Source: Sphingobium psychrophilum
GTDB taxonomy: Bacteria; Pseudomonadota; Alphaproteobacteria; Sphingomonadales; Sphingomonadaceae
Reading direction: 5' to 3'
Assembly: GCF_012927105.1 (NCBI RefSeq)
Contig: NZ_JABBFV010000009.1
Coordinates: 62,001-126,000, forward strand
Length of the DNA: 64,000 nt
Part shown: piece by piece, positions 44,134-53,171 of the stretch
How the letters are laid out: every line of letters begins with the position of its first letter
How positions within the stretch are numbered: position 1 is the first letter of the stretch
Notes under the pieces: model-generated
The model's database searches: none
The model's input: only the letters and a program-made list of their open reading frames with translations
Told to the model about the DNA's origin: nothing
Program-made: the position numbers and the translations under genes

Positions 44134-45141
44134 TCAAGCCGGGACGGGGCAGCCGACAGGCGGTGGCCCCAGCGCGGGATTCTTGAGAAAATCCCGATCG
44201 GTCAGCGCATCGAGAAACGCCAGCAGCGCGGACATGTCGATGCCTGTCAGATGCGCGGCGGCATGGCGGCGAATCGCGCCGTCGATGCTGTCGGCCTTGC
44301 CATCGTGCAGCCATGGCCCGGTGACCGCGACGTTGCGCAGCGACGGGGTGCGGAACTGTTCGGGCGGCGGCTCGAAACCGGGCGGCGGCGGTTTGCCGCC
44401 ATAGGCCGGGTCGTCCGATTCGCGGGGCGCCGCGGTACCGACATAATGGACCTTGCCATCGGTCAGGTCCGCGCCGCTATGGCAGGATGCGCAGCCCGAC
44501 GCCTGGAACTGCGCCGCGCCTTTGGCGGCCAACGGGGTCAGGGTGCCGCGATCATAGGCGCTGCCGAACGAAATCATGGTGCGCTGGAACGCGCCCAGCG
44601 CCGCCGTTACCCTAGCAAAATCCGTGGCCCCCTTCGCGCCGGGAAAGGCTTGCGCGAACATCCGGCGATAGCAGGGATCGGCGTCCAGCCGCGCGGCCAG
44701 GTCGCCATCGCGGCCGGCCATGCCCATTTCCACCGGCTTGGTCCCGGTCATCGGCACCATCGCCTGCGCCTCCAGCGTGGTGATGCCCGCATCGGTCCAG
44801 GTCAGGCCGCTGCGCCAGGCGACATTGGCCAACCCCGGCACATTGCGCACGCCCATGTCGCCGGTCACGCCTACATGGGTGGGCTGGCCATCGGTAAAGC
44901 CGCGCGCCTGCTGGTGGCAATCGGCGCAGGCCATGCTGCCGTCATGCGACAACGCGCGATCGTAGAAGAGGCGGCGACCCAGCGCGATCTTCGCCGCGCT
45001 CATCCCCGTGTCGGCGGGCAGGGCAGGCGCGCTGACCCCCGCTGGAAAGACGGGCCAGCGCCAGTCCGCCCCCGCGCCCATGGCGCCGGACGCCAGCACG
45101 ACCGCGCCGATGATCCCTGCTATGCCAACCCGCATGGCCAT
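44134..45141 (-). CDS. Di-haem cytochrome c peroxidase family protein
   Basis: 335 residues with an N-terminal signal/anchor and two CxxCH haem c sites: CADCH near residue 74 and CASCH near 217, each in its own cytochrome domain. ALGAFQRTMISFGSAYD and TPSLRNVAVTGPWLHDG are typical of the CCP/MauG family. It may reduce H2O2 in the periplasm or oxidise a protein or small substrate like MauG; the sequence does not decide. No dedicated electron-donor gene is adjacent. A start two codons later (45135) is possible. Confidence 0.9.
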   Translation of the reverse strand: MAMRVGIAGIIGAVVLASGAMGAGADWRWPVFPAGVSAPALPADTGMSAAKIALGRRLFYDRALSHDGSMACADCHQQARGFTDGQPTHVGVTGDMGVRNVPGLANVAWRSGLTWTDAGITTLEAQAMVPMTGTKPVEMGMAGRDGDLAARLDADPCYRRMFAQAFPGAKGATDFARVTAALGAFQRTMISFGSAYDRGTLTPLAAKGAAQFQASGCASCHSGADLTDGKVHYVGTAAPRESDDPAYGGKPPPPGFEPPPEQFRTPSLRNVAVTGPWLHDGKADSIDGAIRRHAAAHLTGIDMSALLAFLDALTDRDFLKNPALGPPPVGCPVPA

Positions 45142-45333
45142 TCCCCCTGCGCCGCGTACGACGAACGAACGCTGGCTTATCCGCAGGGGGAGGGCAAGGC
45201 TGGGTGGATTTCAGTCGATCAGCTTTTGGATAGATGGCCGACAATAGCTGACGTTCCGCGATAAAAATCATGCGGCAACAATCGTCCACTTGCATACATT
45301 GACGATTTAGGAATGCGGTCCCACTGTGCGGGC

Positions 45334-45852
45334 ATGAAGGCCATCTTTCTTCTTATGCTTGCCGCCACTGCATCCTGCTCGGACGGAAAGGCAACCAATC
45401 AGTCACCTTCAAGCAACCGATTAGACGCCAGCGACAGCGCGCCCGCGAGCGTTGCGCTTCGAGGGCGGGTTACGGACGACGCCGACATACTGAACCCCGA
45501 GCAAGAGGCGAGTCTGTCCACCCGGTTGCAGGCGTTCGAGGAAGCATCTGGTCACCAGATGGTCGTAGTCACGGTGCAGTCGCTTGGCGGACGGGACGTC
45601 GCCGTTTTCACAAAGGAGCTTGGCAACACGTGGGGTATTGGAAGAGCGGAACAGGACGACGGGATTATCCTTCTTGTTGCGCCAAAAGAACACAAGGCGC
45701 GGATAGAAGTGGGTCTGGGTTTGGAGCGGACGCTTCCGAACAACTTATGCAAGCAGATCATGGATACTGAGATCATCCCGCACTTCCGGAACGGCGACTA
45801 TCCGAGCGGCATCAGTGCTGGGGTGACCGCGGTCATCGCCCATGCCTCGTAG
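45334..45852 (+). CDS. TPM-domain lipoprotein
   Basis: 172 residues from ATG 45334: signal peptide with lipobox ATASC, a Ser/Asn-rich linker, then a TPM (YgcG-type) domain with VTDDADILNPEQEASL, MVVVTVQSLGG and DGIILLVAPKEHKARIEVGLGLE. TPM domains sit in the periplasm and have been linked to photosystem II repair phosphatase and envelope roles, but no activity is assured here. The usual C-terminal Gly-rich membrane tail is absent. Its codon use is more AT-rich than neighbours, which may reflect later acquisition. Confidence 0.8.
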   Translation: MKAIFLLMLAATASCSDGKATNQSPSSNRLDASDSAPASVALRGRVTDDADILNPEQEASLSTRLQAFEEASGHQMVVVTVQSLGGRDVAVFTKELGNTWGIGRAEQDDGIILLVAPKEHKARIEVGLGLERTLPNNLCKQIMDTEIIPHFRNGDYPSGISAGVTAVIAHAS

Positions 45853-45990
45853 GGCAAGGCCGATAGCTGCGTTCCATCAGATCCCGTCATTCAGCGTCCC
45901 ACGAACCATCTCAATGAGTTGCCGGTTTCGAGGATGAGGATAATCTGACGGAGTGCCCAAGAAATGGTCGTGTCCAGACACCCGCTACCT

Positions 45991-46275
45991 TCAAACCGTC
46001 CCGCGCTTGTCGAACCCGCTCAGCCCCTCAACCGCCACCTCGCCCTCATCGATCCGCGCCACCTTCGCCGCCGGTGGCCCATCCTGCGCCAGCGCGATAA
46101 ACCGCGCCACGGCCTCCGCCTCGCCCTCTACCAGCGCCTCGACGCAACCGTCCGTGCGGTTGCGGACCCAGCCCGCGAGGCCCAGCCCGCGCGCCGTTTC
46201 GACCGTCCAGGCGCGATACCAGACGCCCTGGACCCGGCCATGGATCATCAGGTGCCGCGCCACCTGCGGCATCAT
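45991..46275 (-). CDS. Acylphosphatase
   Basis: 94-residue alpha/beta protein. The active-site loop IHGRVQGVWYRAW has the catalytic Arg, and the Asn of GWVRNRTDGCVEALVEG is the second catalytic residue. It hydrolyses carboxyl-phosphate bonds of small acyl phosphates. Its start overlaps the stop of the NYN/LOTUS gene (ATGA), so the two are translationally coupled. Confidence 0.95.
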   Translation of the reverse strand: MMPQVARHLMIHGRVQGVWYRAWTVETARGLGLAGWVRNRTDGCVEALVEGEAEAVARFIALAQDGPPAAKVARIDEGEVAVEGLSGFDKRGTV

Positions 46276-47126
46276 TTGACCCGCTTGATCCAGGTCTGCC
46301 CGCCTTCGCGGACTTCGGTGATGAAATTGGGGATGGCGGCGACCAGGTCGGACAGGCGTTTGTAACCATAGTTGCGCACGTCGAAGCTGGAGCGGTTGCC
46401 GACCCGCTGGCCCACCGGCCCCAGCGCCACGAAGCCGCGCTCGTCGCGCTTTGCCTCATCATAGGCGTCGATCAGCAGGCGCACGACTTCGGGATCGACC
46501 GCCTTGCCGGGCGTGGGCACGGCGGCGGGCGGCGCGACCGGGGCGGGCGCGGCTTGAGGGGCGGCTCTGGCTGGCGCGGCCTGGGGCGCGACCGCCTTGG
46601 CCGGCGCAGCCTTGTCCGCGGTTGCGCTCCGGGCCGGCGTCCTGGCCACCACCGGCACTTCGGCCGGTTTCAGCGCCGCGACATTCAGGAACCTCGTGCA
46701 GGCGCGGCGAAACCCTTCGGGCGTGTTCGCCGACCCAAAGCCATAGACCGGGATGCCCTGCTGCCGGATGCGGGTCGCCAGCGGGGTGAAGTCGCTGTCG
46801 CTGGACATCAGGCCGAAACCATCGACCCGGCCCGACGCCATCAGGTCCATGGCGTCGATCGTCATCTTCATGTCGGTGGCGTTCTTGCCCTTGGTCAGGT
46901 CGAACTGCTGCTGCGGCTCGATTGCCTGCGCGATGGAGAGCGCGGCCCATGTCTTGAGCGTCGCCTTGCTCCAATTGCCATAGGCGCGGCGGATATTGAC
47001 CGTCCCCAGTTCCGCCAGGACATTCATGACCGAATCGAAATGCGCCGCCGACGCATTATCCGCGTCGATCAGCAGGGCGATATTACCCCGGCCTTCCAAA
47101 ACGCGCCCTTCCTGTAACAACGCCAT
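46272..47126 (-). CDS. NYN-domain putative RNase with C-terminal OST-HTH (LOTUS) domain
   Basis: 284 residues. The N-terminal NYN (PIN-like, LabA/DUF88) domain, about 15-150, has acidic positions in ALLIDADNASAAHF, KNATDMKMTIDAMDLM and MSSDSDFTPLATRIR that would bind metal. An Ala/Pro-rich linker (about 155-205) leads to a LOTUS winged helix (VDPEVVRLLIDAYDEA to WIKRVK) that binds RNA in homologues. Probably an RNA-processing or RNA-decay factor; its target is unknown. Overlaps the acylphosphatase gene; carbonic anhydrase lies 14 bases upstream. Confidence 0.9.
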   Translation of the reverse strand: MALLQEGRVLEGRGNIALLIDADNASAAHFDSVMNVLAELGTVNIRRAYGNWSKATLKTWAALSIAQAIEPQQQFDLTKGKNATDMKMTIDAMDLMASGRVDGFGLMSSDSDFTPLATRIRQQGIPVYGFGSANTPEGFRRACTRFLNVAALKPAEVPVVARTPARSATADKAAPAKAVAPQAAPARAAPQAAPAPVAPPAAVPTPGKAVDPEVVRLLIDAYDEAKRDERGFVALGPVGQRVGNRSSFDVRNYGYKRLSDLVAAIPNFITEVREGGQTWIKRVK

Positions 47127-47140
47127 CGCGCCTGGTTCCT

Positions 47141-47779
47141 TTATGCGGGCGAGAAGGCGCCGCTATCCTCGTCCAAGATGTTCAACACGCCGTCGGTGAT
47201 CGCGAAGAAACTGCCGACCAGCTTCAATTCGCCCTTGCGCTCCTTAGACCGGACGCAGGGAAAGGTGCGCAGATTGGCCAGGCTCACCTTCACCGCTTCC
47301 TGCTCCATCGCCCGTTCGGCATCCCGGTCGCGTCGCTCGCCATAGTGGCCGATCACGACATCGCGGGCATCGTCCAGCAATTCGATCCAATTGTGGATGA
47401 AGCCGCCTTCGCCCGGCGGCGCGTCCTTCAGATCCTGGCTGAGCGCCGCCTTGCACCCCCCGCATTTGCCATGGCCCATGACGACGATCTCGCCGACTTT
47501 GAGCACCTGCACCGCAAATTCCAGCGCGGCGGACACGCCATGATGGCCAGGCGCCGTCTCGAACGGCGGCACCAATGCGGCGACGTTGCGCACGACGAAA
47601 ATCTCGCCGGGGCTGGTGTCGAAAATCTGCGCCGGGTCGACCCGGCTGTCGGAACAGGCGATCACCATCACCCTGGGGCTCTGCCCCTCGTTCAGTTCAT
47701 CCCATCGCGCGCGCTGCTGGTTCCAGCCGGTGTCGCGGAAACGGCGATAGCCATCGAGCATGTCGGTAAAATCGGTCAT
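47141..47779 (-). CDS. Beta-class carbonic anhydrase
   Basis: Interconverts CO2 and bicarbonate. 212 residues with zinc ligands Cys in CSDSRVDP and His-x2-Cys in GHGKCGGC; the Asp-Arg pair of CSDSR is the proton relay. The ATG at 47779 is chosen because the upstream extension holds no conserved sequence. Same strand as the NYN gene, 14 bases upstream of it; divergent from lipA. Confidence 0.95.
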   Translation of the reverse strand: MTDFTDMLDGYRRFRDTGWNQQRARWDELNEGQSPRVMVIACSDSRVDPAQIFDTSPGEIFVVRNVAALVPPFETAPGHHGVSAALEFAVQVLKVGEIVVMGHGKCGGCKAALSQDLKDAPPGEGGFIHNWIELLDDARDVVIGHYGERRDRDAERAMEQEAVKVSLANLRTFPCVRSKERKGELKLVGSFFAITDGVLNILDEDSGAFSPA

Positions 47780-47844
47780 GTCCAGCGATGTGCCGCACAA
47801 ATAGGGGGCTGGCAAGAGCGGCCCTGCATCGCTATCTGGGGCGC

Positions 47845-48795
47845 ATGAACGACATCAGCCCGATCCCCGTACCCGGTCAGCCCGCCAGCCCGGAACGCGC
47901 CCGCAAGCCCGACTGGATTCGCGTCAAGGCGCCGACCAGTCCGGCCTATCATGAAACGCGCAAGCTGATGCGCGACAAGGGTCTGACTACCGTCTGCGAG
48001 GAAGCGGCTTGCCCCAATATCGGGGAATGCTGGACCAAGAAGCACGCCACGGTGATGATACTGGGCGACGTCTGCACCCGCGCCTGCGCCTTCTGCAACG
48101 TCAAGACCGGGATGCCGCGCAAGGTCGACGTCAACGAACCGCAGAATCTGGCGGATGCCTGCGCCGAAATGGGGCTGGAACATATCGTCATCACCTCGGT
48201 CGATCGCGACGACCTGCCTGACGGCGGCGCATCGCAGTTCGTCAAGGTGATCGAGGCGCTGCGCCGAACGACGCCCAACACGACGATCGAAATCCTGACG
48301 CCGGACTTCCGCAATAAGCATGAACGCGCCGTCGAAATGATCGTCGCCGCCCGGCCCGACGTCTATAATCATAATCTGGAAACCGTTCCGCGCCTTTACC
48401 CGACCATCCGTCCCGGCGCGCGCTATTATGCGTCGCTGCGCCTGCTGGAGTCGGTGAAGAAGCTCGACCCGTCGATCTTCACCAAGTCCGGCATCATGCT
48501 GGGCCTGGGCGAAGAGCGGCTGGAGGTCCATCAGGTGATGGACGACATGCGGTCCGCCGACATCGATTTCCTGACCATGGGCCAATATCTGCAACCCACG
48601 CCCAAGCATGCCAAGGTGATCGATTTCGTCACCCCGGCGGCGTTCACCGCCTATGCGGGGATTGCGCGGGCCAAGGGCTTCCTCCAGGTCGCATCGTCGC
48701 CGCTGACCCGGTCCAGCTATCATGCCGGCAAGGATTTCGCGGAAATGCGCGCCGCGCGCGAAGCGAAACTCGCCAAGACGGCGGCGAAGGCCTGA
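47845..48795 (+). CDS. lipA: Lipoyl synthase
   Basis: Radical SAM enzyme inserting two sulfurs into protein-bound octanoate. 316 residues with the auxiliary cluster cysteines in [12 protein letters not shown], the radical SAM triad in CTRACAFC, and the C-terminal RSSYHA Ser that ligates the auxiliary cluster. The ATG at 47845 is at the usual distance. Followed 7 bases later by the COQ10/RatA-like gene, an order seen in many Proteobacteria. Confidence 0.97.
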   Translation: MNDISPIPVPGQPASPERARKPDWIRVKAPTSPAYHETRKLMRDKGLTTVCEEAACPNIGECWTKKHATVMILGDVCTRACAFCNVKTGMPRKVDVNEPQNLADACAEMGLEHIVITSVDRDDLPDGGASQFVKVIEALRRTTPNTTIEILTPDFRNKHERAVEMIVAARPDVYNHNLETVPRLYPTIRPGARYYASLRLLESVKKLDPSIFTKSGIMLGLGEERLEVHQVMDDMRSADIDFLTMGQYLQPTPKHAKVIDFVTPAAFTAYAGIARAKGFLQVASSPLTRSSYHAGKDFAEMRAAREAKLAKTAAKA

Positions 48796-48802
48796 CGTCC
48801 AG

Positions 48803-49276
48803 ATGCCCAAGCATGAAGAAACGCGCCACCTTCCCTATACGCCGACGCAGATGTTCGACCTGGTGTCGAATGTGGAGGCCTATCCCGAATTTCTGCCATG
48901 GATCAGCGCTATCCGCGTGCGATCCGACAGCGAGAGCGAGATGGTCGCCGACATGATCGTCGGCTTCAAAGGGGTGAAGGAAAGCTTCACCTCCCGCGTC
49001 ATTAAGCATCGACCCGACCATGTCCGGGTGGATTATCTCGACGGGCCATTGAAGCATCTCCACAATGAATGGCGCTTTCGGGACGACGGGCAGGGCGGGG
49101 TGCTGGTCGATTTCGAGGTCGAGTTCGAATTTAAGAACCGCTTGTTCGAAATGCTCGCCGGCCAGTTTTTCGACAAGGCGCTGCGCAAGATGATCGGTGC
49201 GTTCGAAACCCGCGCCACGCAGCTTTATGTGGGCGAATCGGGCAGCAGCAGTTCCAGCGCGCACAGCGCCGCCTGA
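48803..49276 (+). CDS. COQ10/RatA-like START-fold (SRPBCC) protein
   Basis: 157 residues forming one START-type helix-grip domain: YTPTQMFDLVSNVEAYPEFLPW, then strands with VGFKGVKESFTSRV, WRFRDDGQGGVLVDFEVEFEF and a long C-terminal helix. Homologues bind ubiquinone (Coq10) or are called RatA toxins; the alphaproteobacterial position behind lipA favours the quinone role. The ATG at 48803 follows the lipA stop. The last 52 bases overlap the convergent pncC gene. Confidence 0.9.
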   Translation: MPKHEETRHLPYTPTQMFDLVSNVEAYPEFLPWISAIRVRSDSESEMVADMIVGFKGVKESFTSRVIKHRPDHVRVDYLDGPLKHLHNEWRFRDDGQGGVLVDFEVEFEFKNRLFEMLAGQFFDKALRKMIGAFETRATQLYVGESGSSSSSAHSAA

Positions 49277-49740
49277 AGCCGCACGCCGCCCCGGCCATTA
49301 TCCTCGAAATGGCGCATGTCGGCGACGACCTTTTCGGCCGCGGCACCGCGTTCCGCGCGGGCGAAGACGACGGTGCCGACCGGCTTCTGCTCGCTGCCGC
49401 CGCCTGGTCCTGCGATGCCGGTGATGGCGACCGCGACATGGGCGTGGCTTTTCTTCAGCGCGCCCTGCGCCATCGCCCAGGCGGTCGCGATCGATACCGC
49501 GCCGAACGTATCCAGCACATCATGCGAAACTTTCAGAAGTTCCGCCTTCATGTCATTGGAATAAGTAATAAACCCGGCTTCGAACACTTCGGAGGAGCCG
49601 ACGATCTCCGTTAGCGCGGCCGACACCAGCCCGCCGGTGCAGCTTTCCGCCACGGCGATGGTGCGCCCGGCCCGGCGGTTGGCGATGATGACCTTTTCGG
49701 CGAGTTCGACCAACTGGGCCGGCAGGATCGTATCTGGCAT
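49225..49740 (-). CDS. pncC: CinA-family nicotinamide-nucleotide amidohydrolase
   Basis: 171-residue C-terminal CinA domain as a stand-alone protein, deamidating NMN to nicotinate mononucleotide in the pyridine nucleotide cycle. AVAESCTGGLVSAALTEI carries the nucleophile Ser; FITYSNDMKAELL and ITGIAGPGGGSEQKPVGTV complete the signature. Start ATG 49740 follows the ispDF stop (49745) by 4 bases on the same strand. 3' end overlaps the COQ10-like gene by 52 bases. Confidence 0.93.
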   Translation of the reverse strand: MPDTILPAQLVELAEKVIIANRRAGRTIAVAESCTGGLVSAALTEIVGSSEVFEAGFITYSNDMKAELLKVSHDVLDTFGAVSIATAWAMAQGALKKSHAHVAVAITGIAGPGGGSEQKPVGTVVFARAERGAAAEKVVADMRHFEDNGRGGVRLQAALCALELLLPDSPT

Positions 49741-49744
49741 GGGA

Positions 49745-50914
49745 TCAGGATAGCGCGGGGAGGGACAGGGTGGCAACCGCTTGTGCGCCAATGCCTTCGC
49801 GCCGACCGGCAAAGCCCAGCCGCTCGGTCGTCGTGGCCTTCACGCTGATCCGGTCGATCGGCACCGCCAATATCTCGGCGATGCGCGCGCGCATGGCGTC
49901 GCGATGCGGGCCGATCTTGGGCGCTTCGCAGATGATGGTCAGGTCGAGATGCTCGATCACACCGTCCCGTGCGACCACGCGGTCGCGCGCATAGGCCAGG
50001 AAGCGGTCGGACGATGCGCCGCGCCATTGCGGGTCGGACGGCGGGAAGTGGCTGCCGATATCCCCCTCCGCCAGCGCGCCCAGCATCGCATCAACGATCG
50101 CGTGCAGCGCCACATCGGCATCGCTATGCCCGGCAAGGCCCCGATCGTGCGGCACCAATATGCCCCCCAGCCAAAGCTCTTCGTCGGACGCAAGGCGGTG
50201 GACGTCATAGCCCATGCCGACGCGCGTGGTGCGCGGCGTCACCAGTTGCGCTTCGGCGCGGGTGAAGTCCTGGGGATAGGTCAATTTCTCAAGCCTTTCA
50301 TCGCCTTGCACCAATATGACGTCATGGCCCCAGCCTTTCAAAATCTGCGCATCGTCGGTCGCCTCATGCGCTTCGTCCCACGCCCGGTGTGCCACCATGA
50401 TGGCGTCGAAGCGGAAAGCCTGCGGCGTCTGGACGCGATGCAGTCCATCCCGGTCCACGCCATCGCCCATCTTGCCGCTGGCACCGCGTATCAGCGTATC
50501 GGCGACCGGCAGCGTCGGGATGGCCCCGGTCCCGCTCTCCAGCGCCGCCAGCAGGCGATCGATCACGCCGCCGGGCAGGAAGGGGCGGGCGGCGTCATGG
50601 ATCAGCACGATATCCGCGCCGCCCTGCGCCGCGATCGCCTCCAGCCCCGCGCGCACCGATCCACGCCGGCTGTCGGCACCGGTCACGAAGGATGCGGCCC
50701 GTTCGCCCAGCAGGGCGCGCGCCGTGCCTTCCTGTCCGTCGCCCAGCACGATATGGATCGCGTCGATCCCGCCATGGGCCGCCAACGCATCATAGGCATG
50801 GGCCAGCACGGCCTTCCCCGCAATCATGCGGAACTGCTTGGGCGTGTCGCCGCCCGCCCGGTTGCCCTGGCCCGCGGCGACGATCAGCGCAACGATCTTG
50901 CTTTTGGATATCAT
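49745..50914 (-). CDS. ispDF: Bifunctional IspD/IspF of the MEP isoprenoid pathway
   Basis: About 389 residues. Residues 1-220 form the IspD cytidylyltransferase (VALIVAAGQGNRAGGDTPKQF, later VLIHDAARPF), and 230-389 the IspF cyclodiphosphate synthase (GYDVHRLASDEELWLGG, HSDADVALHAIVDA, and a C-terminal ATTTERLGFAGR). Fusion of the third and fifth steps of the pathway is typical of Alphaproteobacteria. Start at 50914 (MISKSKIV) chosen over an ATG four codons upstream. Divergent from dusB; pncC follows on the same strand. Confidence 0.97.
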   Translation of the reverse strand: MISKSKIVALIVAAGQGNRAGGDTPKQFRMIAGKAVLAHAYDALAAHGGIDAIHIVLGDGQEGTARALLGERAASFVTGADSRRGSVRAGLEAIAAQGGADIVLIHDAARPFLPGGVIDRLLAALESGTGAIPTLPVADTLIRGASGKMGDGVDRDGLHRVQTPQAFRFDAIMVAHRAWDEAHEATDDAQILKGWGHDVILVQGDERLEKLTYPQDFTRAEAQLVTPRTTRVGMGYDVHRLASDEELWLGGILVPHDRGLAGHSDADVALHAIVDAMLGALAEGDIGSHFPPSDPQWRGASSDRFLAYARDRVVARDGVIEHLDLTIICEAPKIGPHRDAMRARIAEILAVPIDRISVKATTTERLGFAGRREGIGAQAVATLSLPALS

Positions 50915-51042
50915 GCAGCGCCGCATAGCGGGTCGCGGGACCGACCGGAAGAGGTGGTGGACCGAAAGGGCCAGCGCCTTGCCGCGCGCTCCAATTTCCG
51001 CTAAGGGCTGCCTGTTTTTTAGGCAGTATCAAAAGTAAGACC

Positions 51043-52065
51043 ATGCGCAGGCTTTCCCCTATCTCCATCGGCCCGATCACCATCGACATGCCGGTCGTCC
51101 TTGCCCCCATGACGGGCGTGACCGACATGCCCTTTCGCACGCTGGTCCGCCGCTATGGCTGCGGCCTCAACGTGACGGAAATGATCGCGTCGGCGGCGAT
51201 GATCCGCGAAACCCGCCAGTCGCTGCAAAAGGCGGCCTGGCATCCGCTGGAAGAACCGGTTTCGATGCAGCTTGCCGGCTGCTCGCCGACCGAAATGGCC
51301 GACGCCGCCAAGCTGAATGCCGATCGCGGCGCGGCGATCATCGACATCAATATGGGCTGCCCGGTGAAGAAGGTCGTCAATGGCGACGCGGGCAGCGCAC
51401 TGATGCGCGACCTGCCACTCGCCGCCTCGCTCATCAAGGCGACGGTCGAGGCGGTCGATGTCCCGGTCACGGTCAAGATGCGGATGGGCTGGGACCATGC
51501 CAGCCTCAACGCCCCGGAATTGGCCCATATCGCCGAGGATCTGGGCGCGCAGCTCATCACCGTCCACGGCCGCACCCGTTGCCAGATGTACAAGGGCAGC
51601 GCCGATTGGGCCTTTGTCCGCTGCGTCAAGGACGCGGTGAAGCTGCCGGTGATCGTCAATGGCGACATTTGTTCGGTCGAGGACGCCGACACGGCGCTGG
51701 AACAGAGCGGCGCGGATGGGGTGATGATCGGGCGCGGCGCCTATGGCCGGCCTTGGCTCATCAGTCAGGTCATGGCCTGGCTGACCGATGGCACGCGCGT
51801 TCCCGACCCATCACTGGCGGAACAATATCAAGCGATCATAGGGCATTATCACGCCATGCTCGAACATTATGACACCTACACGGGCGTCAATATGGCGCGC
51901 AAGCATATTGGCTGGTATACCAAAGGGCTGACCGGATCGGCCGAGTTCCGCAATGCCGTGAACCAGCAGCCGGACGCCGCGGTCGTGCTCGATATGCTGG
52001 CGCGTTTCTACGAACCGCTCATCGCCAGCGGGCTGGACGCTGCGGACCTGCGCAAGGCCGCATGA
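51043..52065 (+). CDS. dusB: tRNA-dihydrouridine synthase
   Basis: FMN-dependent enzyme reducing uridines in tRNA D-loops. 340 residues: VVLAPMTGVTDMPFR flavin-binding start, catalytic Cys in INMGCPVKKVV, HGRTRCQMYKG, and NGDICSVEDA with IGRGAYGRPWL for phosphate binding. First gene of a dusB-ntrB-ntrC string as in many alphaproteobacteria; its stop overlaps the ntrB start. Confidence 0.96.
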   Translation: MRRLSPISIGPITIDMPVVLAPMTGVTDMPFRTLVRRYGCGLNVTEMIASAAMIRETRQSLQKAAWHPLEEPVSMQLAGCSPTEMADAAKLNADRGAAIIDINMGCPVKKVVNGDAGSALMRDLPLAASLIKATVEAVDVPVTVKMRMGWDHASLNAPELAHIAEDLGAQLITVHGRTRCQMYKGSADWAFVRCVKDAVKLPVIVNGDICSVEDADTALEQSGADGVMIGRGAYGRPWLISQVMAWLTDGTRVPDPSLAEQYQAIIGHYHAMLEHYDTYTGVNMARKHIGWYTKGLTGSAEFRNAVNQQPDAAVVLDMLARFYEPLIASGLDAADLRKAA

Positions 52066-53171
52066 CGGTGACCTTGACGTCCGTCCCGCCGCTTAGGATG
52101 TTGCAGGACGGGCCTTCGCTGGGCGAACAGATGACGGCGCTGCCGGTGGCGACACTGGTGGTGAAGCCCGACAACAGCATCGCCGAAGCCAATGTGCGCG
52201 CCGAAACCCTGCTCAACATGGCTCGGTCGGCCATCGTCGGCAGCGACGTCGCGCGCACCATCCGCATCGCGGAGGCGGGCGCGCGCTTCGACATTTGGCA
52301 CAGCAACAAGCCGATCGCCGCCTATGACATAAAGGTTCACGCCGGCCGCACCGCCGAAATGGAAGTCGACCTGATGATCGCGCCGATTGTCGATCATGAC
52401 GGCTGGCGCGTGGTGTCGCTCCATGCCCAGAGCCAGGCCCGCAAGATCGGCCATCGCGGATCGTCGGGCGGCGCGCGTTCCGCCATGGGCGCGGCGGCGA
52501 TCCTGGCGCATGAGATCAAGAACCCGCTATCGGGTATCCGTGGCGCGGCGCAATTGCTCGAAGGCGGTCAGGGCGGACGCGATGCGGCGCTGACCCAGTT
52601 GATCTGCAACGAAGTCGACCGGATCGCCGCGCTGATCGACCGGATGCAGGATTTCACCACCGACCGCACGCTGGAATGTCGCCCCGGCAACATCTATCCT
52701 TTGATCGACCGGGCGGCCGGGATCGCCGCCGCCGGTTTTGCAAAACATATAAGGATCATAAAACATTATGATCCGTCCTTACCCTTCGCCAACATCAATG
52801 AAGATGCCTTGGTGCAAGTGATGATCAACCTGCTGAAGAACGCTGCCGAGGCGCTGGAGCATGTCGCCAACCCGCGCATCCGGGTCGAAACCGCCTTCCG
52901 CCATGGCGTCTCCGTGGTGGTCGGCGACGGCAAGGGCAGCGCGGTGCTGCCGATCGAAATCCTCGTGATCGACAATGGTCCCGGCGTGCCCGAACATATT
53001 CTCGACCATCTCTTCAACCCCTTCATCACCGGCAAGCGCGACGGGCAGGGGCTGGGCCTGGCGCTGGTGGACAAGCTGGTCCGCGATATGAGCGGCTTCG
53101 TCCAATATAGCCGCGATGTGGAGGCGGGCGAATCCACCTTCCGCATCCTGCTGCCCATGGGGATGGGCTGA
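52062..53171 (+). CDS. ntrB: Nitrogen-regulation sensor kinase NtrB
   Basis: 369-residue soluble histidine kinase/phosphatase acting on NtrC under PII control. PAS-type N-terminus (LPVATLVVKPDNSIAEAN), H-box AHEIKNPLSGIRGAAQLL with the phospho-His, and HATPase motifs NLLKNAAEAL, DNGPGVPE and GQGLGLALV. ATGA overlap with dusB; one-base overlap with ntrC (TGATG). Confidence 0.96.
   Translation: MTVTLTSVPPLRMLQDGPSLGEQMTALPVATLVVKPDNSIAEANVRAETLLNMARSAIVGSDVARTIRIAEAGARFDIWHSNKPIAAYDIKVHAGRTAEMEVDLMIAPIVDHDGWRVVSLHAQSQARKIGHRGSSGGARSAMGAAAILAHEIKNPLSGIRGAAQLLEGGQGGRDAALTQLICNEVDRIAALIDRMQDFTTDRTLECRPGNIYPLIDRAAGIAAAGFAKHIRIIKHYDPSLPFANINEDALVQVMINLLKNAAEALEHVANPRIRVETAFRHGVSVVVGDGKGSAVLPIEILVIDNGPGVPEHILDHLFNPFITGKRDGQGLGLALVDKLVRDMSGFVQYSRDVEAGESTFRILLPMGMG

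Noticed and set aside
51004-51024. Small hairpin CTGCCT/AGGCAG with a T-rich loop before dusB
   Set aside because: Six base pairs with the T-run in the loop does not make a terminator or a known riboswitch.
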